Below are positions 25,698-33,959 of a DNA stretch of 64,000 nucleotides, piece after piece. A model generated the notes under the pieces. The model ran no database searches and was not told the DNA's origin. It saw only the letters and a program-made list of their open reading frames with translations. Numbering within the stretch: the first letter of the stretch is position 1; every line of letters starts with the position of its first letter. Position numbers and translations under genes: made by a program. Source of the stretch: Aureisphaera sp963669405 (GTDB lineage Bacteria > Bacteroidota > Bacteroidia > Flavobacteriales > Flavobacteriaceae); assembly GCA_963669405.2 (NCBI GenBank), contig CAXXHF010000002.1:620001-684000 (forward strand). The letters run 5' to 3'.

Positions 25698-26261
25698 ATG
25701 AAACAAATACATTGGCTTTCTATACTAGAATGGGCACTGCGAATTAATGTCTTTGTCAAACTTTTCTTATACGGTGCTGGAAAGATATTTGGCGGACAGT
25801 TTTATTTAAAAGGTCAACTCCCCGAAGAAGTTGGTAAAATCCCATTAGCGGAAATTGGTAGTTTCGATTTGGCCTGGACATTTTTTGGACACTCTAAAGG
25901 CTACATTTTATTTATTGGTATCTCACAATTAATAGGTGCAATGCTCTTTCTCATTCCACGAACAAAAATTTTGGGAGGATTCATGCTCATCCCCATATTG
26001 CTAAACATTATCGTAGTAGATTATTACTTTGGCGTGGCTTATGGGGCCCTGTTTAGTGCTTGTTTTTATTTGGGAAGTATTCTCTTTGTATTATACAGAA
26101 GTAAAGAAGCTATTGGAAAAGCTATAAGAAAGTTGTGGATTACTTCGAAGGACAAAAAAAGCGGAAGGATTTACAAGATAGTTTTTGTCACTTTGGCTTT
26201 TGGGGTAGTATTTGGTCTGGAGCTATTCTTTATTAATTTTTTTGGATACAATGCGCGTTAA
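25698..26261 (+). CDS. DoxX-like multi-pass membrane protein
   Basis: A 187-residue hydrophobic protein with about five membrane helices (around 15-30, 67-85, 89-105, 108-132 and 160-182). The arrangement, with LEWALRINVFVKLFLYGAGKIFGGQF near the start and LIGAMLFLIPRTKILGGFMLIPILLNIIVVDYYF in the middle, resembles DoxX/DoxD-like quinone-interacting membrane proteins, but the match is weak. Its stop overlaps the convergent gene's stop by 4 bp. Confidence 0.6.
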   Translation: MKQIHWLSILEWALRINVFVKLFLYGAGKIFGGQFYLKGQLPEEVGKIPLAEIGSFDLAWTFFGHSKGYILFIGISQLIGAMLFLIPRTKILGGFMLIPILLNIIVVDYYFGVAYGALFSACFYLGSILFVLYRSKEAIGKAIRKLWITSKDKKSGRIYKIVFVTLAFGVVFGLELFFINFFGYNAR

Positions 26262-27895
26262 TTATTGAAGGTCACATTACTATAAGATGCATTAATAGTT
26301 ACAGACCGAGGGCTTCCTTGTGATCCTTTGTATCCTTTTAGCATCGTATGCGATGTGTTCTTATTTTTAGCCGTAATTTCTAAAGAAGCTGGAGTCTCGA
26401 AACGAGATTTCTTTCCTGTATACTGAAAAGAAAAAGAACTTTTGGGCAAGTGTAAAAAGGCATCAGTATTCTCCAATACAATATCTATATTCTTAAAATC
26501 TGGGTCAATTTTTTTGATATACAGATTACCGAAAGAGCCAGATAGAAACGCCTTGTCTAAAATAGAGTTCATATTAACGTTGCTGGAATTTGCTTCGAGG
26601 TTAATAACGTTAACCACATTGAGTTTACAGTCATCAACAAATTTTAAATCCAACATACCATTTACCCAGTTATTTACATACACAGGGGCATAGGAAGCAT
26701 TGATGAGGGTTTCTCCCCCATCAATGCTATTTGCTGTTAATGTACTATAATCCAAGGTAGCCTTTAGGTTATAGGCATCTGCCATTTTTACCTCACCATG
26801 CCGTACATTAATATCGGTACGGGTGTTCTTAGGCATACGAATGATAATAGTTTTCTTAGCCTTTACTGGCTCTTCTAAAAGACCATCTTTATCTCCATTG
26901 ATAATAAAACTCTTATTTCCATTGGGTGTAGTAATTATCTGGGTGTCATAACCATCAAATTGTTCGGACCATTTTTCGGCATCTTTTTCGAATTGCTCCG
27001 CCCATTTCTCGATGTCCTTTCCAAACTCCTCTCCCCATTGCTCCATATCTTCTCCAAATTCTTCTCCCCATTTTTCCATACTCTTGCCAAATTCTTCTCC
27101 CCATTTTTCCATTTTCTCTTCGAATTCTGGCCCAAATTGCATTTCAAAGTTTTCTCCAAAATTTTCGCCCCATTCTTCCATAACCTCTTCAATATTATCC
27201 TTCCATGCGTCTACCTCTACCAACCAACTGTCCACCTCGCTTACTGTGGCAGTAGCATCAAACTTATCATTGAGCTTATCAACGTATCGTTGCTTATTTT
27301 TTTTGTACTCACCTAGATCGAAAGTATAGGATCTTTTATTGTGATCGGAAAAAAAGCTATACTCATCACCATCTTTAAAATTTGGACGTTGACCACTAAA
27401 AGGCCACTTAGGCATTTTTTCCAATTCAGGTACTTCTGGCACCACAATATTAAAATCCATATCCTTAAATGCATCCAGCAATGGCATCATTTCAATCTCT
27501 TTCAACGCTTCAAGGTGTTTCAAGGACTCTAGGCTTTTAATTCGATCTAATGCTTTAAGGCCACTCATGGATTCTATTCCGCCCCAAAGGCTTCCTTCGT
27601 TGGAGTTAATAACCACTTTCTTACTGTTGCCTAGTACTTCCAAATTCCATTTATCGAAAACTATTTTTTTCTCTTCTTCGGAGAGGCTTTCGTCATCAAT
27701 AAATGCTTCTACTTCGACAACATCTTTGTTCCACGTTTCAAATATGATATTGGTGTGCGATGTATTTACAGAAACCAACGCATCCTTTCCAACATCAAAA
27801 CGCTCTACAGACCTTGTTTGTGCACTGAGCAATGTTATGCTCAACAGCATCAAAGCTGTAATTAATCTATGTGATATCTTCTTTAAACTGTTCAT
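26258..27895 (-). CDS. Exported protein with 11-residue tryptophan repeats and a DUF4097-like beta domain, ECF locus 2
   Basis: A 545-residue protein with a signal peptide (1-26, ending LLSAQ). An N-terminal beta region (33-97) and the C-terminal part (about 340-545, short strands such as INASYAPVYVNN and KKIDPDFKNIDIVLEN) resemble the DUF4097/GIN repeat-strand type of putative adhesin. Between them lies a charged helical block (about 224-316) with Trp every 11 residues (W231, 242, 265, 276, 287, 298, 309) in units such as MEKWGEEFGKS. It is translated from the ECF sigma/anti-sigma operon and overlaps the anti-sigma gene by 29 bp, so it may be the periplasmic sensor or output of that system. 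I infer the role. Confidence 0.7.
   Translation of the reverse strand: MNSLKKISHRLITALMLLSITLLSAQTRSVERFDVGKDALVSVNTSHTNIIFETWNKDVVEVEAFIDDESLSEEEKKIVFDKWNLEVLGNSKKVVINSNEGSLWGGIESMSGLKALDRIKSLESLKHLEALKEIEMMPLLDAFKDMDFNIVVPEVPELEKMPKWPFSGQRPNFKDGDEYSFFSDHNKRSYTFDLGEYKKNKQRYVDKLNDKFDATATVSEVDSWLVEVDAWKDNIEEVMEEWGENFGENFEMQFGPEFEEKMEKWGEEFGKSMEKWGEEFGEDMEQWGEEFGKDIEKWAEQFEKDAEKWSEQFDGYDTQIITTPNGNKSFIINGDKDGLLEEPVKAKKTIIIRMPKNTRTDINVRHGEVKMADAYNLKATLDYSTLTANSIDGGETLINASYAPVYVNNWVNGMLDLKFVDDCKLNVVNVINLEANSSNVNMNSILDKAFLSGSFGNLYIKKIDPDFKNIDIVLENTDAFLHLPKSSFSFQYTGKKSRFETPASLEITAKNKNTSHTMLKGYKGSQGSPRSVTINASYSNVTFNN
26948..27207 (-). repeat. Hendecad (11-residue) tryptophan repeat block
   Basis: The DNA encodes eight positions at 11-residue spacing, seven of them Trp, with a one-residue slip near residue 253. 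The consensus is about M-E-K-W-G-E-E-F-G-K-D. Eleven residues make three helical turns, so the Trp and Phe residues would line one face of a long straight helix. Confidence 0.85.
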
Positions 27896-28454
27896 TTTCT
27901 AATTGTTTAAGTTCTTTTAATTTGTTTTTAAGTTTGAACAGCAATTCCAAACGTAATTTCAAATTATCGATAAGAGCATTGATGGTTGCTTCGGTTGGTC
28001 CAACTTTATTAAGTTGTTCATTAAGTCTTTTATACTCTGTATCCAACTCGGCCAATCGTTTTTTATATCCGTCAATTAATTCTTTATTATCATTATCTAT
28101 TTCCAATGAAGCTAATTGGACTTGAATTCCATTTTGGTAAAAATCCTGTACCTTTTTCAATTCGGGAGAAAGATCCCCTAAAGTGATTCCAGATTCTTCG
28201 GTATTTTCAACAGGATCAACATCAACAACTTCTGGCCCTACTATTTGGTTGTCCAAATTCACATACCAATACCCCAACCCTAGGAATATAATGACAGCTG
28301 CAGCAACCTTCATCCAAAGAAAAAATGATTTTTTCTCCTTTTTTTCAGAAAAGGCTTCTTTTAGTTTCTCTTCGAAACGAGCTTCATGCCCTTTGGATAG
28401 TTTTTCACCCTTAGAAGCACTTTGTCTCATCATTTCTCTAATATCCTGTGCCAT
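27867..28454 (-). CDS. Putative membrane anti-sigma factor with periplasmic coiled coil, ECF locus 2
   Basis: A 195-residue single-pass protein. The N-terminal 43 residues are polar and basic (KGHEARFEEKLKEAFSEKKEKK), one membrane helix lies at 44-65, and the rest is periplasmic and mostly coiled coil (110-195, with KKRLAELDTEYKRLNEQLNKV). It overlaps the sigma gene by 17 bp and the downstream repeat protein by 29 bp, so the three are translationally coupled. No zinc anti-sigma motif is visible. The role is inferred from position and topology. Confidence 0.65.
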   Translation of the reverse strand: MAQDIREMMRQSASKGEKLSKGHEARFEEKLKEAFSEKKEKKSFFLWMKVAAAVIIFLGLGYWYVNLDNQIVGPEVVDVDPVENTEESGITLGDLSPELKKVQDFYQNGIQVQLASLEIDNDNKELIDGYKKRLAELDTEYKRLNEQLNKVGPTEATINALIDNLKLRLELLFKLKNKLKELKQLENEQFKEDIT

Positions 28455-28980
28455 ATTGCAAGTGTTTTAATTGTTCTTTCAATTGTTTTTTACCTCTAAA
28501 GAGGTTGGTTCTGGATGCGCTTTCTGATATTCCAAGGATTTCAGAAATTTCCTGATGATCATACCCTTCCAATAAGAATAGTTGAACGACTACTCTGTAA
28601 GGATCCTTCAAATTATCAATAGCACGATGTACCTCATCTACCGTTACTTCATCTGCCACACTCCAGTCCTCGTCTTCAGTTAGTGATAATACTTCCTCAT
28701 TAATAGAAAGTGCTTCCATTTTCTTAGCTTTAATCGCATCGAGGCAAGTATTGATTACAATCCGTTTTAGCCAAGCTCCAAAGGTGACGTCCCCTTTGAA
28801 CTGATGTAATTTAGAAAACGCCTTTATAAACGCATCCTGCATTGCATCTTCGGCTTGCGCAATGTCCTTTATATATCGTTGTGCTACAATAAACATCCCG
28901 TCACAATATTGCTTATAAAGCGCCAGTTGTGCCTTTGGGTTTTGCTCTTTGCATTGTTCAACTAATAACGTTGTGGACAA
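28438..28980 (-). CDS. ECF-type RNA polymerase sigma factor, locus 2
   Basis: A 180-residue two-region sigma factor starting at a TTG (28980); there is no suitable ATG nearby. Region 2 shows AQLALYKQYCDGMFIVAQRYI and AEDAMQDAFIKAFSKLHQFKGDVTFGAWLKRIVINTCLDAIKAKK. Region 4 shows RVVVQLFLLEGYDHQEISEILGISESASRTNLFRGKKQLKEQL. The segment between them is acidic (LTEDEDWSVADEVTVDEV). A GTAAC-N16-CGTC element lies upstream, almost the same as at ECF locus 1. It heads the operon with the anti-sigma and repeat-protein genes. Confidence 0.92.
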   Translation of the reverse strand: MSTTLLVEQCKEQNPKAQLALYKQYCDGMFIVAQRYIKDIAQAEDAMQDAFIKAFSKLHQFKGDVTFGAWLKRIVINTCLDAIKAKKMEALSINEEVLSLTEDEDWSVADEVTVDEVHRAIDNLKDPYRVVVQLFLLEGYDHQEISEILGISESASRTNLFRGKKQLKEQLKHLQYGTGY

Positions 28981-29015
28981 AATTGATGGTTTTTTTGGTT
29001 GCTGTTCGGGTTAAA

Positions 29016-29040
29016 GACGATAGAAAAATTTGAGCGTTAC
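29016..29040 (-). promoter_or_regulatory. ECF-type promoter of the sigma gene, locus 2
   Basis: On the minus strand: GTAAC (29040-29036), 16 bp, CGTC (29019-29016), 36 bp upstream of the sigma start codon. It has the same core elements as the two promoters at 25.2 kb, but the bases after GTAAC differ. Confidence 0.5.
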
Positions 29041-29092
29041 AAATTTTAGAATTTTTAAATTTACTACCTTTCCTTATGAAAAATCATCCGTC

Positions 29093-29668
29093 ATGAATAA
29101 ACTTGTTAAAATTTCACTGAAAATTCTTGGAGCCCTTATAGTTATTGCACTTCTTTTCTATTTTGTAATTGGCCCCATTATGAAGACAAGTACAAAAAAA
29201 CACAGCCCAGAAGTAGTGGAAACCTATGTGGACGATGCCACTAATATTGAGGTTTTTTACTGTAGTCCAGCGAAAAAAAATCGTGTTATTTTCGGAGAAT
29301 TAGTTCCTTACGGTGAGGTATGGCGTACGGGAGCCAACGAAGCAAGTACCTTTACTACCAACAAAGATCTTACTATAGATGGCAAAGTGCTTCCTGCTGG
29401 AAAATACACCTTATGGACCATTCCGGGAGAAGCAACCTGGCAGGTTATTTTTAGTAAAAAAATGTATGGTTGGGGGGTTCGTTTTCAAGATGGCAAAGCG
29501 ATGCGTGAAGAAAAACACGACGCGTTAGTAGCTACGGCAAAAGTATCTAACAGCATTACGGTACAGGAAAATTTTTCCATTAACGTTATGGAGGCCACTT
29601 CAGAAGATTTAATTCTTATGTTCTCTTGGGATACCGTAACAGTACCCCTCACCATGAAAGTAAACTAA
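29093..29668 (+). CDS. DUF2911 domain protein, membrane-anchored
   Basis: A 191-residue protein from the ATG at 29093. An N-terminal membrane helix (about 7-29) is followed by an exported DUF2911 domain: VEVFYCSPAKKNRVIFGELVPYGEVWRTGANEAS-type core, TIDGKVLPAGKYTLWTIPGE, WQVIFSKKMYGWGV. DUF2911 is a small beta-rich domain common in Bacteroidota and of unknown role. A TACCTTTC sequence near 29066 is a plausible -7 element. The meaB start follows 17 bp after the stop, so the two are probably cotranscribed. Confidence 0.88.
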   Translation: MNKLVKISLKILGALIVIALLFYFVIGPIMKTSTKKHSPEVVETYVDDATNIEVFYCSPAKKNRVIFGELVPYGEVWRTGANEASTFTTNKDLTIDGKVLPAGKYTLWTIPGEATWQVIFSKKMYGWGVRFQDGKAMREEKHDALVATAKVSNSITVQENFSINVMEATSEDLILMFSWDTVTVPLTMKVN

Positions 29669-29685
29669 CCATCAAGAAAGAACCC

Positions 29686-30765
29686 TTGGCAGCAAAAGAA
29701 ATAAAAGATGGCGCCCTCAGTGAAAAAGGTGGAATTGACCCACCAAATTCCTTAAGTAAAAGTGCTGCTGAAAAGTTAAAGTCCCATAGAAAAAACATCC
29801 CTTCTGTTAAGAAGTTGATAGCGGGTATCCGTTTAGGTGATAAAACGGCCTTGAGTCAGGCAATTACCCGTATAGAAAGTAGAGCTCCCAAACATCAAAA
29901 AGAAGCAAAAGAGATTATAGAAGCCTGTTTGCCTTATGCCAACAATGCCGTCCGTATTGGAATTACAGGAGTTCCTGGTGTAGGAAAAAGTACATTTATT
30001 GAATCATTTGGTAGTTTATTAACCCAATCTGGACATAAAGTGGCTGTACTGGCAGTAGATCCCAGTAGTAGTTTAAGTGGCGGTAGTATTTTGGGTGACA
30101 AAACCCGAATGGAGGAATTGGTAAAAGATCCTAATGCTTTTATACGGCCTTCTGCCAGTGGTGACTCTTTAGGAGGTGTTGCTCGAAAAACAAGGGAAAC
30201 TGTGATTCTATGTGAAGCAGCAGGATACGATTATATTGTGATAGAGACTGTAGGTGTAGGGCAAAGTGAGACAGCTGTCCATTCTATGACCGATTTCTTT
30301 TTACTTTTGAAATTGGCTGGTGCCGGAGATGAATTGCAAGGTATAAAACGTGGCATTATGGAAATGGCCGATGCCATTGTAATCAATAAAGCAGATGGGG
30401 AAAACGAAAAAGCTGCCAAACAAGCCAAATTAGAATTTAATAGAGCATTGCATTTATATCCTATTAAAGACAGTTCATGGAGGCCAAAAACACTTACTTG
30501 TTCAGCAATTGATCATAAAGGAATTGATACCGTTAAAGATTTAATCTCCGAATACGTAAACCTCGCTAGAGAAAATGGATACTTCCAGTCCAAAAGAATT
30601 GAACAGAATAAATTTTGGCTGTTGCAAACTATAGAATCTAAGTTAAAAAGCGATTTTTACAATAACCCAAAGGTGAAGAAGGAGTTAGAAAAACAGCTTC
30701 ATTTATTAGGGAAAAATAAAACGACTCCTTTTGAAGCGGCTGAAATTCTACTTGAATTGTATTGA
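29686..30765 (+). CDS. meaB: MeaB/ArgK GTPase, methylmalonyl-CoA mutase chaperone
   Basis: A 359-residue G3E-family GTPase. P-loop GVPGVGKST lies in ITGVPGVGKSTFIE; VLAVDPSSSLSGGSILGDKTRM and VETVGVGQSE are the family signatures; NKAD is the base-recognition motif. There is no in-frame ATG at the start. The TTG at 29686, preceded by AAGAAAG, fits the usual length (LSEKGGI... early in the protein), whereas an earlier TTG at 29626 would overlap the upstream gene by 43 bp. MeaB loads and protects the adenosylcobalamin cofactor of methylmalonyl-CoA mutase, the pathway served by the adenosyltransferase at 19.6 kb. The mutase genes are not in this window. Confidence 0.93.
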   Translation: MAAKEIKDGALSEKGGIDPPNSLSKSAAEKLKSHRKNIPSVKKLIAGIRLGDKTALSQAITRIESRAPKHQKEAKEIIEACLPYANNAVRIGITGVPGVGKSTFIESFGSLLTQSGHKVAVLAVDPSSSLSGGSILGDKTRMEELVKDPNAFIRPSASGDSLGGVARKTRETVILCEAAGYDYIVIETVGVGQSETAVHSMTDFFLLLKLAGAGDELQGIKRGIMEMADAIVINKADGENEKAAKQAKLEFNRALHLYPIKDSSWRPKTLTCSAIDHKGIDTVKDLISEYVNLARENGYFQSKRIEQNKFWLLQTIESKLKSDFYNNPKVKKELEKQLHLLGKNKTTPFEAAEILLELY

Positions 30766-30773
30766 AGTGATCA

Positions 30774-32084
30774 TTATTCCTTAAGTATCTTTTTTATTTT
30801 CTGACTACCATAAACAGAGGTCAACTGGATAAAATAAATTCCTTGGTTCAGTTTACTCAGATTTAAACTAGTAATATTTTCTCCATCGTATTTTACCAAA
30901 ACTTCACGACCTATTTCATCAAAAACCTTGATACCCGTGATTTGACTTTCGGATTGAATTTGGATTTCATTATTTGCAGGAATAGGGTAAACTATGAAAT
31001 TTTCAAGGTTCACGGAGTTTACATTAAGGAATTCGTCATTTTTATATACCGCACCCGTATTAGCGTCTAATACATTGGAAACATATAGAACCCCTAGAGA
31101 GTCAATTTCTAGATCAATTCCAGAACTTAAATTATGCCCACCAAAAGGCTCTCCAATTGGATCCCACGAACCACCAAAATAACGACTTACAATCGTTTTC
31201 TGCTGTACTGTATCATAGTTGGCAAAAAACAATGTGCCACTATTATTATAACATAGATCGATAGCTCCCGCCGTTGTATTAGGAATTGGCTCACCTAACT
31301 GTATCCAATCCTGCCCATCAAACTCATATATCTCCCAAGAAATATTCCCTAGGTTTTCCCTCGCAATTACAGGTTCATTTTCGGGATTTATAGTTAGTGC
31401 CGTTCCTGGTTGGGATGGAAATTCGAAAGATGGACCATAGAATTCCCAATCAATACCATCCCAAATTTTCACCCCGCTATCTTGGGTATCGTTGGCGTTA
31501 TTATAGAATATAAAAACTCGGTCGTTATTATCTACGGCCATAGATATGGCATCTATAAAGGACTGAATAACCCCAATATTTCCACCTAAATCCTGCCAAT
31601 TAGTACCATCGAACATCTTAACTCTTACATTACTCCCTATGGCGTATCCCATATAGATGTTGTCGGTGGAGTCAATTACCATTTCTAAATTACGGGTGTC
31701 AGGGCCTAGAAAATCTGGAGAATCGGGCAGTGATGTCCAATTTGTACCATCATACTTTTTTATTTTAAACCTATGTTCCGGAAAATCGATAAAAATGTAG
31801 GAAACAAACAAGTCTCCTAAGCTATTAAATTCCAATGCCACCGTTCCTGTATTAATACCTGGGAAGTCTCCTATTTCAGTCCAAACCCCTCCTTCTAGTT
31901 CGAATACCTTAATACCTATACCCGAACTAATAGCTGCATACGGGGTATTTGAGTTACTCATGGCAAGCTGTATATGCCAACCAAAATTTTCAAGGTTATT
32001 TCCTACCAAATTCCATTGGGCAAACACTATTCCTGTTTGGAATAGAATTGCAAAAATGACTATCCTTTTTACTATTAAATTCAT
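30774..32084 (-). CDS. Secreted beta-propeller-like protein with T9SS type A sorting domain
   Basis: A 436-residue protein with a signal peptide (1-23, ending GIVFAQ). The body has repeated units built on phrases such as YDGTNWTSLPD, FDGTNWQDLGG, WDGIDWEFYG and FDGQDWIQLGE, about 50 residues apart, suggesting a beta-propeller. The last ~80 residues are a type IX secretion sorting domain (FIVYPIPANNEIQIQSES ... GIKVFDEIGREV ... LNQGIYFIQL ... KKILKE). It would be exported across the outer membrane and anchored or released. Function unknown. Confidence 0.85.
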   Translation of the reverse strand: MNLIVKRIVIFAILFQTGIVFAQWNLVGNNLENFGWHIQLAMSNSNTPYAAISSGIGIKVFELEGGVWTEIGDFPGINTGTVALEFNSLGDLFVSYIFIDFPEHRFKIKKYDGTNWTSLPDSPDFLGPDTRNLEMVIDSTDNIYMGYAIGSNVRVKMFDGTNWQDLGGNIGVIQSFIDAISMAVDNNDRVFIFYNNANDTQDSGVKIWDGIDWEFYGPSFEFPSQPGTALTINPENEPVIARENLGNISWEIYEFDGQDWIQLGEPIPNTTAGAIDLCYNNSGTLFFANYDTVQQKTIVSRYFGGSWDPIGEPFGGHNLSSGIDLEIDSLGVLYVSNVLDANTGAVYKNDEFLNVNSVNLENFIVYPIPANNEIQIQSESQITGIKVFDEIGREVLVKYDGENITSLNLSKLNQGIYFIQLTSVYGSQKIKKILKE

Positions 32085-32140
32085 TTGTAGTCCACAATTA
32101 ATGGTTGAAGATCAAAAATAACGAAAAACTTATCTAAGAC

Positions 32141-32162
32141 AGGTGAAATTGTATTTTCACCT
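32141..32162 (-). terminator. Hairpin downstream of the epimerase gene
   Basis: Perfect 8-bp stem AGGTGAAA / TTTCACCT with a 6-nt loop, 48 bp past the stop of the epimerase gene. No T run follows on the minus strand, so a terminator role is only possible. Confidence 0.3.
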
Positions 32163-32209
32163 TCTTGTATTGTAAATTCGTAGGGTTTAAATTCAAATTA
32201 GTGATTGGA

Positions 32210-33151
32210 TTAGATGAAATTTGTTCTAAACCACTCCACTTGCGCTTCTAAGCCTTCTCTAAGGCCTGTAGTAGGATTATAGTTAAGTAATTTCCTTGCT
32301 TTATCTATATTGGCTTTGGTCCGGGACTGATCTCCAGGACGTGGTGGCTTGTTTGCAATGGTAATTTTTTTATCCAAGATAGCTTCCACCGTTTCAATTC
32401 CTGTTGCAGTAGAGTTTTCTTCTTCGGTACCTAAATTGAAAATTTCTCCATTACTTACCTCAGTATGCTCCATAATACTCACAATACCATCTACAATATC
32501 CTGAACATAGGTAAAACTACGCAGGTGTTTTTCACTTCCTTCATATAATGGGAAGGGCTTATCATTCAATCCGCAGTCAATCAATCGTGTATAAAGCTTA
32601 TCTGGGCGCTCTCTAGGGCCGTAAACGGAATATAACCGTAAGGAAGTAGACCGTAACAAACCTCGACGCGCATAGGCCAACACCAGCTGTTCTGCTGCCA
32701 ATTTGGTAACTCCATACCAGGAAGCAGGCAATGGTGCTTCATTTTCCGTCATGGTTGCATGCAAACCATAAATAGAAGACGTAGCAATATTAATAAAGAA
32801 GGGTTTGTGAGTAAATCCTTCAATTACATCCAACATACGCTGGGTTCCCAAAATATTGTTGGTAAAATAATCTGAAAATGTACTGGTAACCGAAATACCT
32901 GGCTGTGCCGCGAAATGAAAGATAAAATCTAAGTCTTCCGTTACTACTTGAGAAAGATCATCCTCCCTTATGTCTATTTTTGCAACTTCTATTCCTTTTG
33001 CTAGAAGTTCTTTTGCATTTAATTCTTTAAGGGATCGATCATAGTAATCGGAAAAATTATCGATAGCTACGACTTCATGTCCTAACGTATGTAATCTTTC
33101 ACTGGTATGTGACCCTATAAAACCGGCAGCACCGGTAACCAATACTTTCAT
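32210..33151 (-). CDS. Nucleotide-sugar epimerase (UDP-glucuronate 4-epimerase-like)
   Basis: A 313-residue extended short-chain dehydrogenase: GAAGFIG (7-13), IATSSIYG (122-129), and Y146 with K150 in YGVTK. The DNFSDYYDRSLKELNAKEL segment after the second strand is typical of UDP-glucuronate 4-epimerases and related enzymes. Substrate cannot be fixed from sequence. It is separate from the capsule operon and divergent from the glycosyltransferase set that begins at 33.2 kb, so it may feed that pathway. Confidence 0.82.
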   Translation of the reverse strand: MKVLVTGAAGFIGSHTSERLHTLGHEVVAIDNFSDYYDRSLKELNAKELLAKGIEVAKIDIREDDLSQVVTEDLDFIFHFAAQPGISVTSTFSDYFTNNILGTQRMLDVIEGFTHKPFFINIATSSIYGLHATMTENEAPLPASWYGVTKLAAEQLVLAYARRGLLRSTSLRLYSVYGPRERPDKLYTRLIDCGLNDKPFPLYEGSEKHLRSFTYVQDIVDGIVSIMEHTEVSNGEIFNLGTEEENSTATGIETVEAILDKKITIANKPPRPGDQSRTKANIDKARKLLNYNPTTGLREGLEAQVEWFRTNFI

Positions 33152-33217
33152 ATCTATTATTTACCTATGCAAAATAACAGCTTTTTTATGTTTCTATTTT
33201 ATTCTTGAAAAAAGAAA

Positions 33218-33225
33218 TACTTTTG
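33218..33225 (+). promoter_or_regulatory. -7 element of the membrane-glycan operon (TACTTTTG)
   Basis: Full match to TAnnTTTG. The expected transcription start near 33232 leaves only about 5 nt before the first ATG (33237) but about 17 nt before the ATG at 33249, which favours the second. Confidence 0.55.
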
Positions 33226-33248
33226 CAGGAAACGAAATGGAAACCTTC

Positions 33249-33959
33249 ATGTACGATTTCACCATTATTGTTCCGGTCTATAACGAAGAAGACAATCTAG
33301 AACGGGTGGAAAAAGAATTGCTTGCCTACACCAAGATTGCATCCAAAAAAACGAGCATTCTCTTTGTGAATGACGGCTCTAAAGACAAAAGTCAAGAATT
33401 GATCGAAGACATCTGCTCGCGTAATTCACCCTTTCATTTTATTCAGTTTTCTGAAAATCGAGGTCTAAGTGCCGCCATAAAAGCGGGTTTTGATCATGTA
33501 GATTCTGAACTATTGGGATACATAGATAGTGATCTGCAAACGGCTCCTTCAGATTTCAATTTGCTCTTGGAGCATATTGGTGAATACGACTTGGTAACGG
33601 GTGTTCGTGCCAATAGAAAAGATTCTTTTGTAAAAAACATGTCTTCCAAAATTGCAAACGGTATTCGTAGGGCATTTACGCATGATGGTATGGACGATAC
33701 CGGTTGCCCATTAAAAGTCATTAAAACTGACTATGCGAAGCGTATTCCTATGTTTAAGGGTCTCCACCGCTTTCTTCCTGCAATGATCTTATTGCAAAAC
33801 GGTAAGATCTTACAAGTACCTGTACAGCATTTTCCAAGAATTGCAGGGACAGCTAAATTTGGTCTTTGGAATCGTCTCTTAGGCCCTCTTATGGATTGTT
33901 TTGCATACTTATGGATGAAAAAAAAATACATTAACTACCGTGTAAAAAATAAGGGATGA
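33249..33959 (+). CDS. Family 2 glycosyltransferase, polyprenyl-phosphate type (ArnC/DPM-like)
   Basis: A 236-residue transferase (240 if the ATG at 33237 is used). FTIIVPVYNEEDNLERV opens the GT-A fold, FVNDGSKD and YIDSDLQTAP are the nucleotide and metal sites, and CPLKVIK with FHRFLPAMILLQNGKILQVPVQHFPR is typical of dolichol- or undecaprenyl-phosphate sugar synthases. There is no C-terminal membrane pair. It overlaps the next gene by 4 bp (ATGA). Together with the ArnT-like protein downstream it probably makes an undecaprenyl-linked sugar used to decorate lipid A or another envelope glycan. Confidence 0.87.
   Translation: MYDFTIIVPVYNEEDNLERVEKELLAYTKIASKKTSILFVNDGSKDKSQELIEDICSRNSPFHFIQFSENRGLSAAIKAGFDHVDSELLGYIDSDLQTAPSDFNLLLEHIGEYDLVTGVRANRKDSFVKNMSSKIANGIRRAFTHDGMDDTGCPLKVIKTDYAKRIPMFKGLHRFLPAMILLQNGKILQVPVQHFPRIAGTAKFGLWNRLLGPLMDCFAYLWMKKKYINYRVKNKG

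Noticed and set aside
26935..27329. Several open frames on both strands over the Trp-repeat region
   Set aside because: They are by-products of the low-complexity repeat in the 545-residue gene, with biased composition and no start context.
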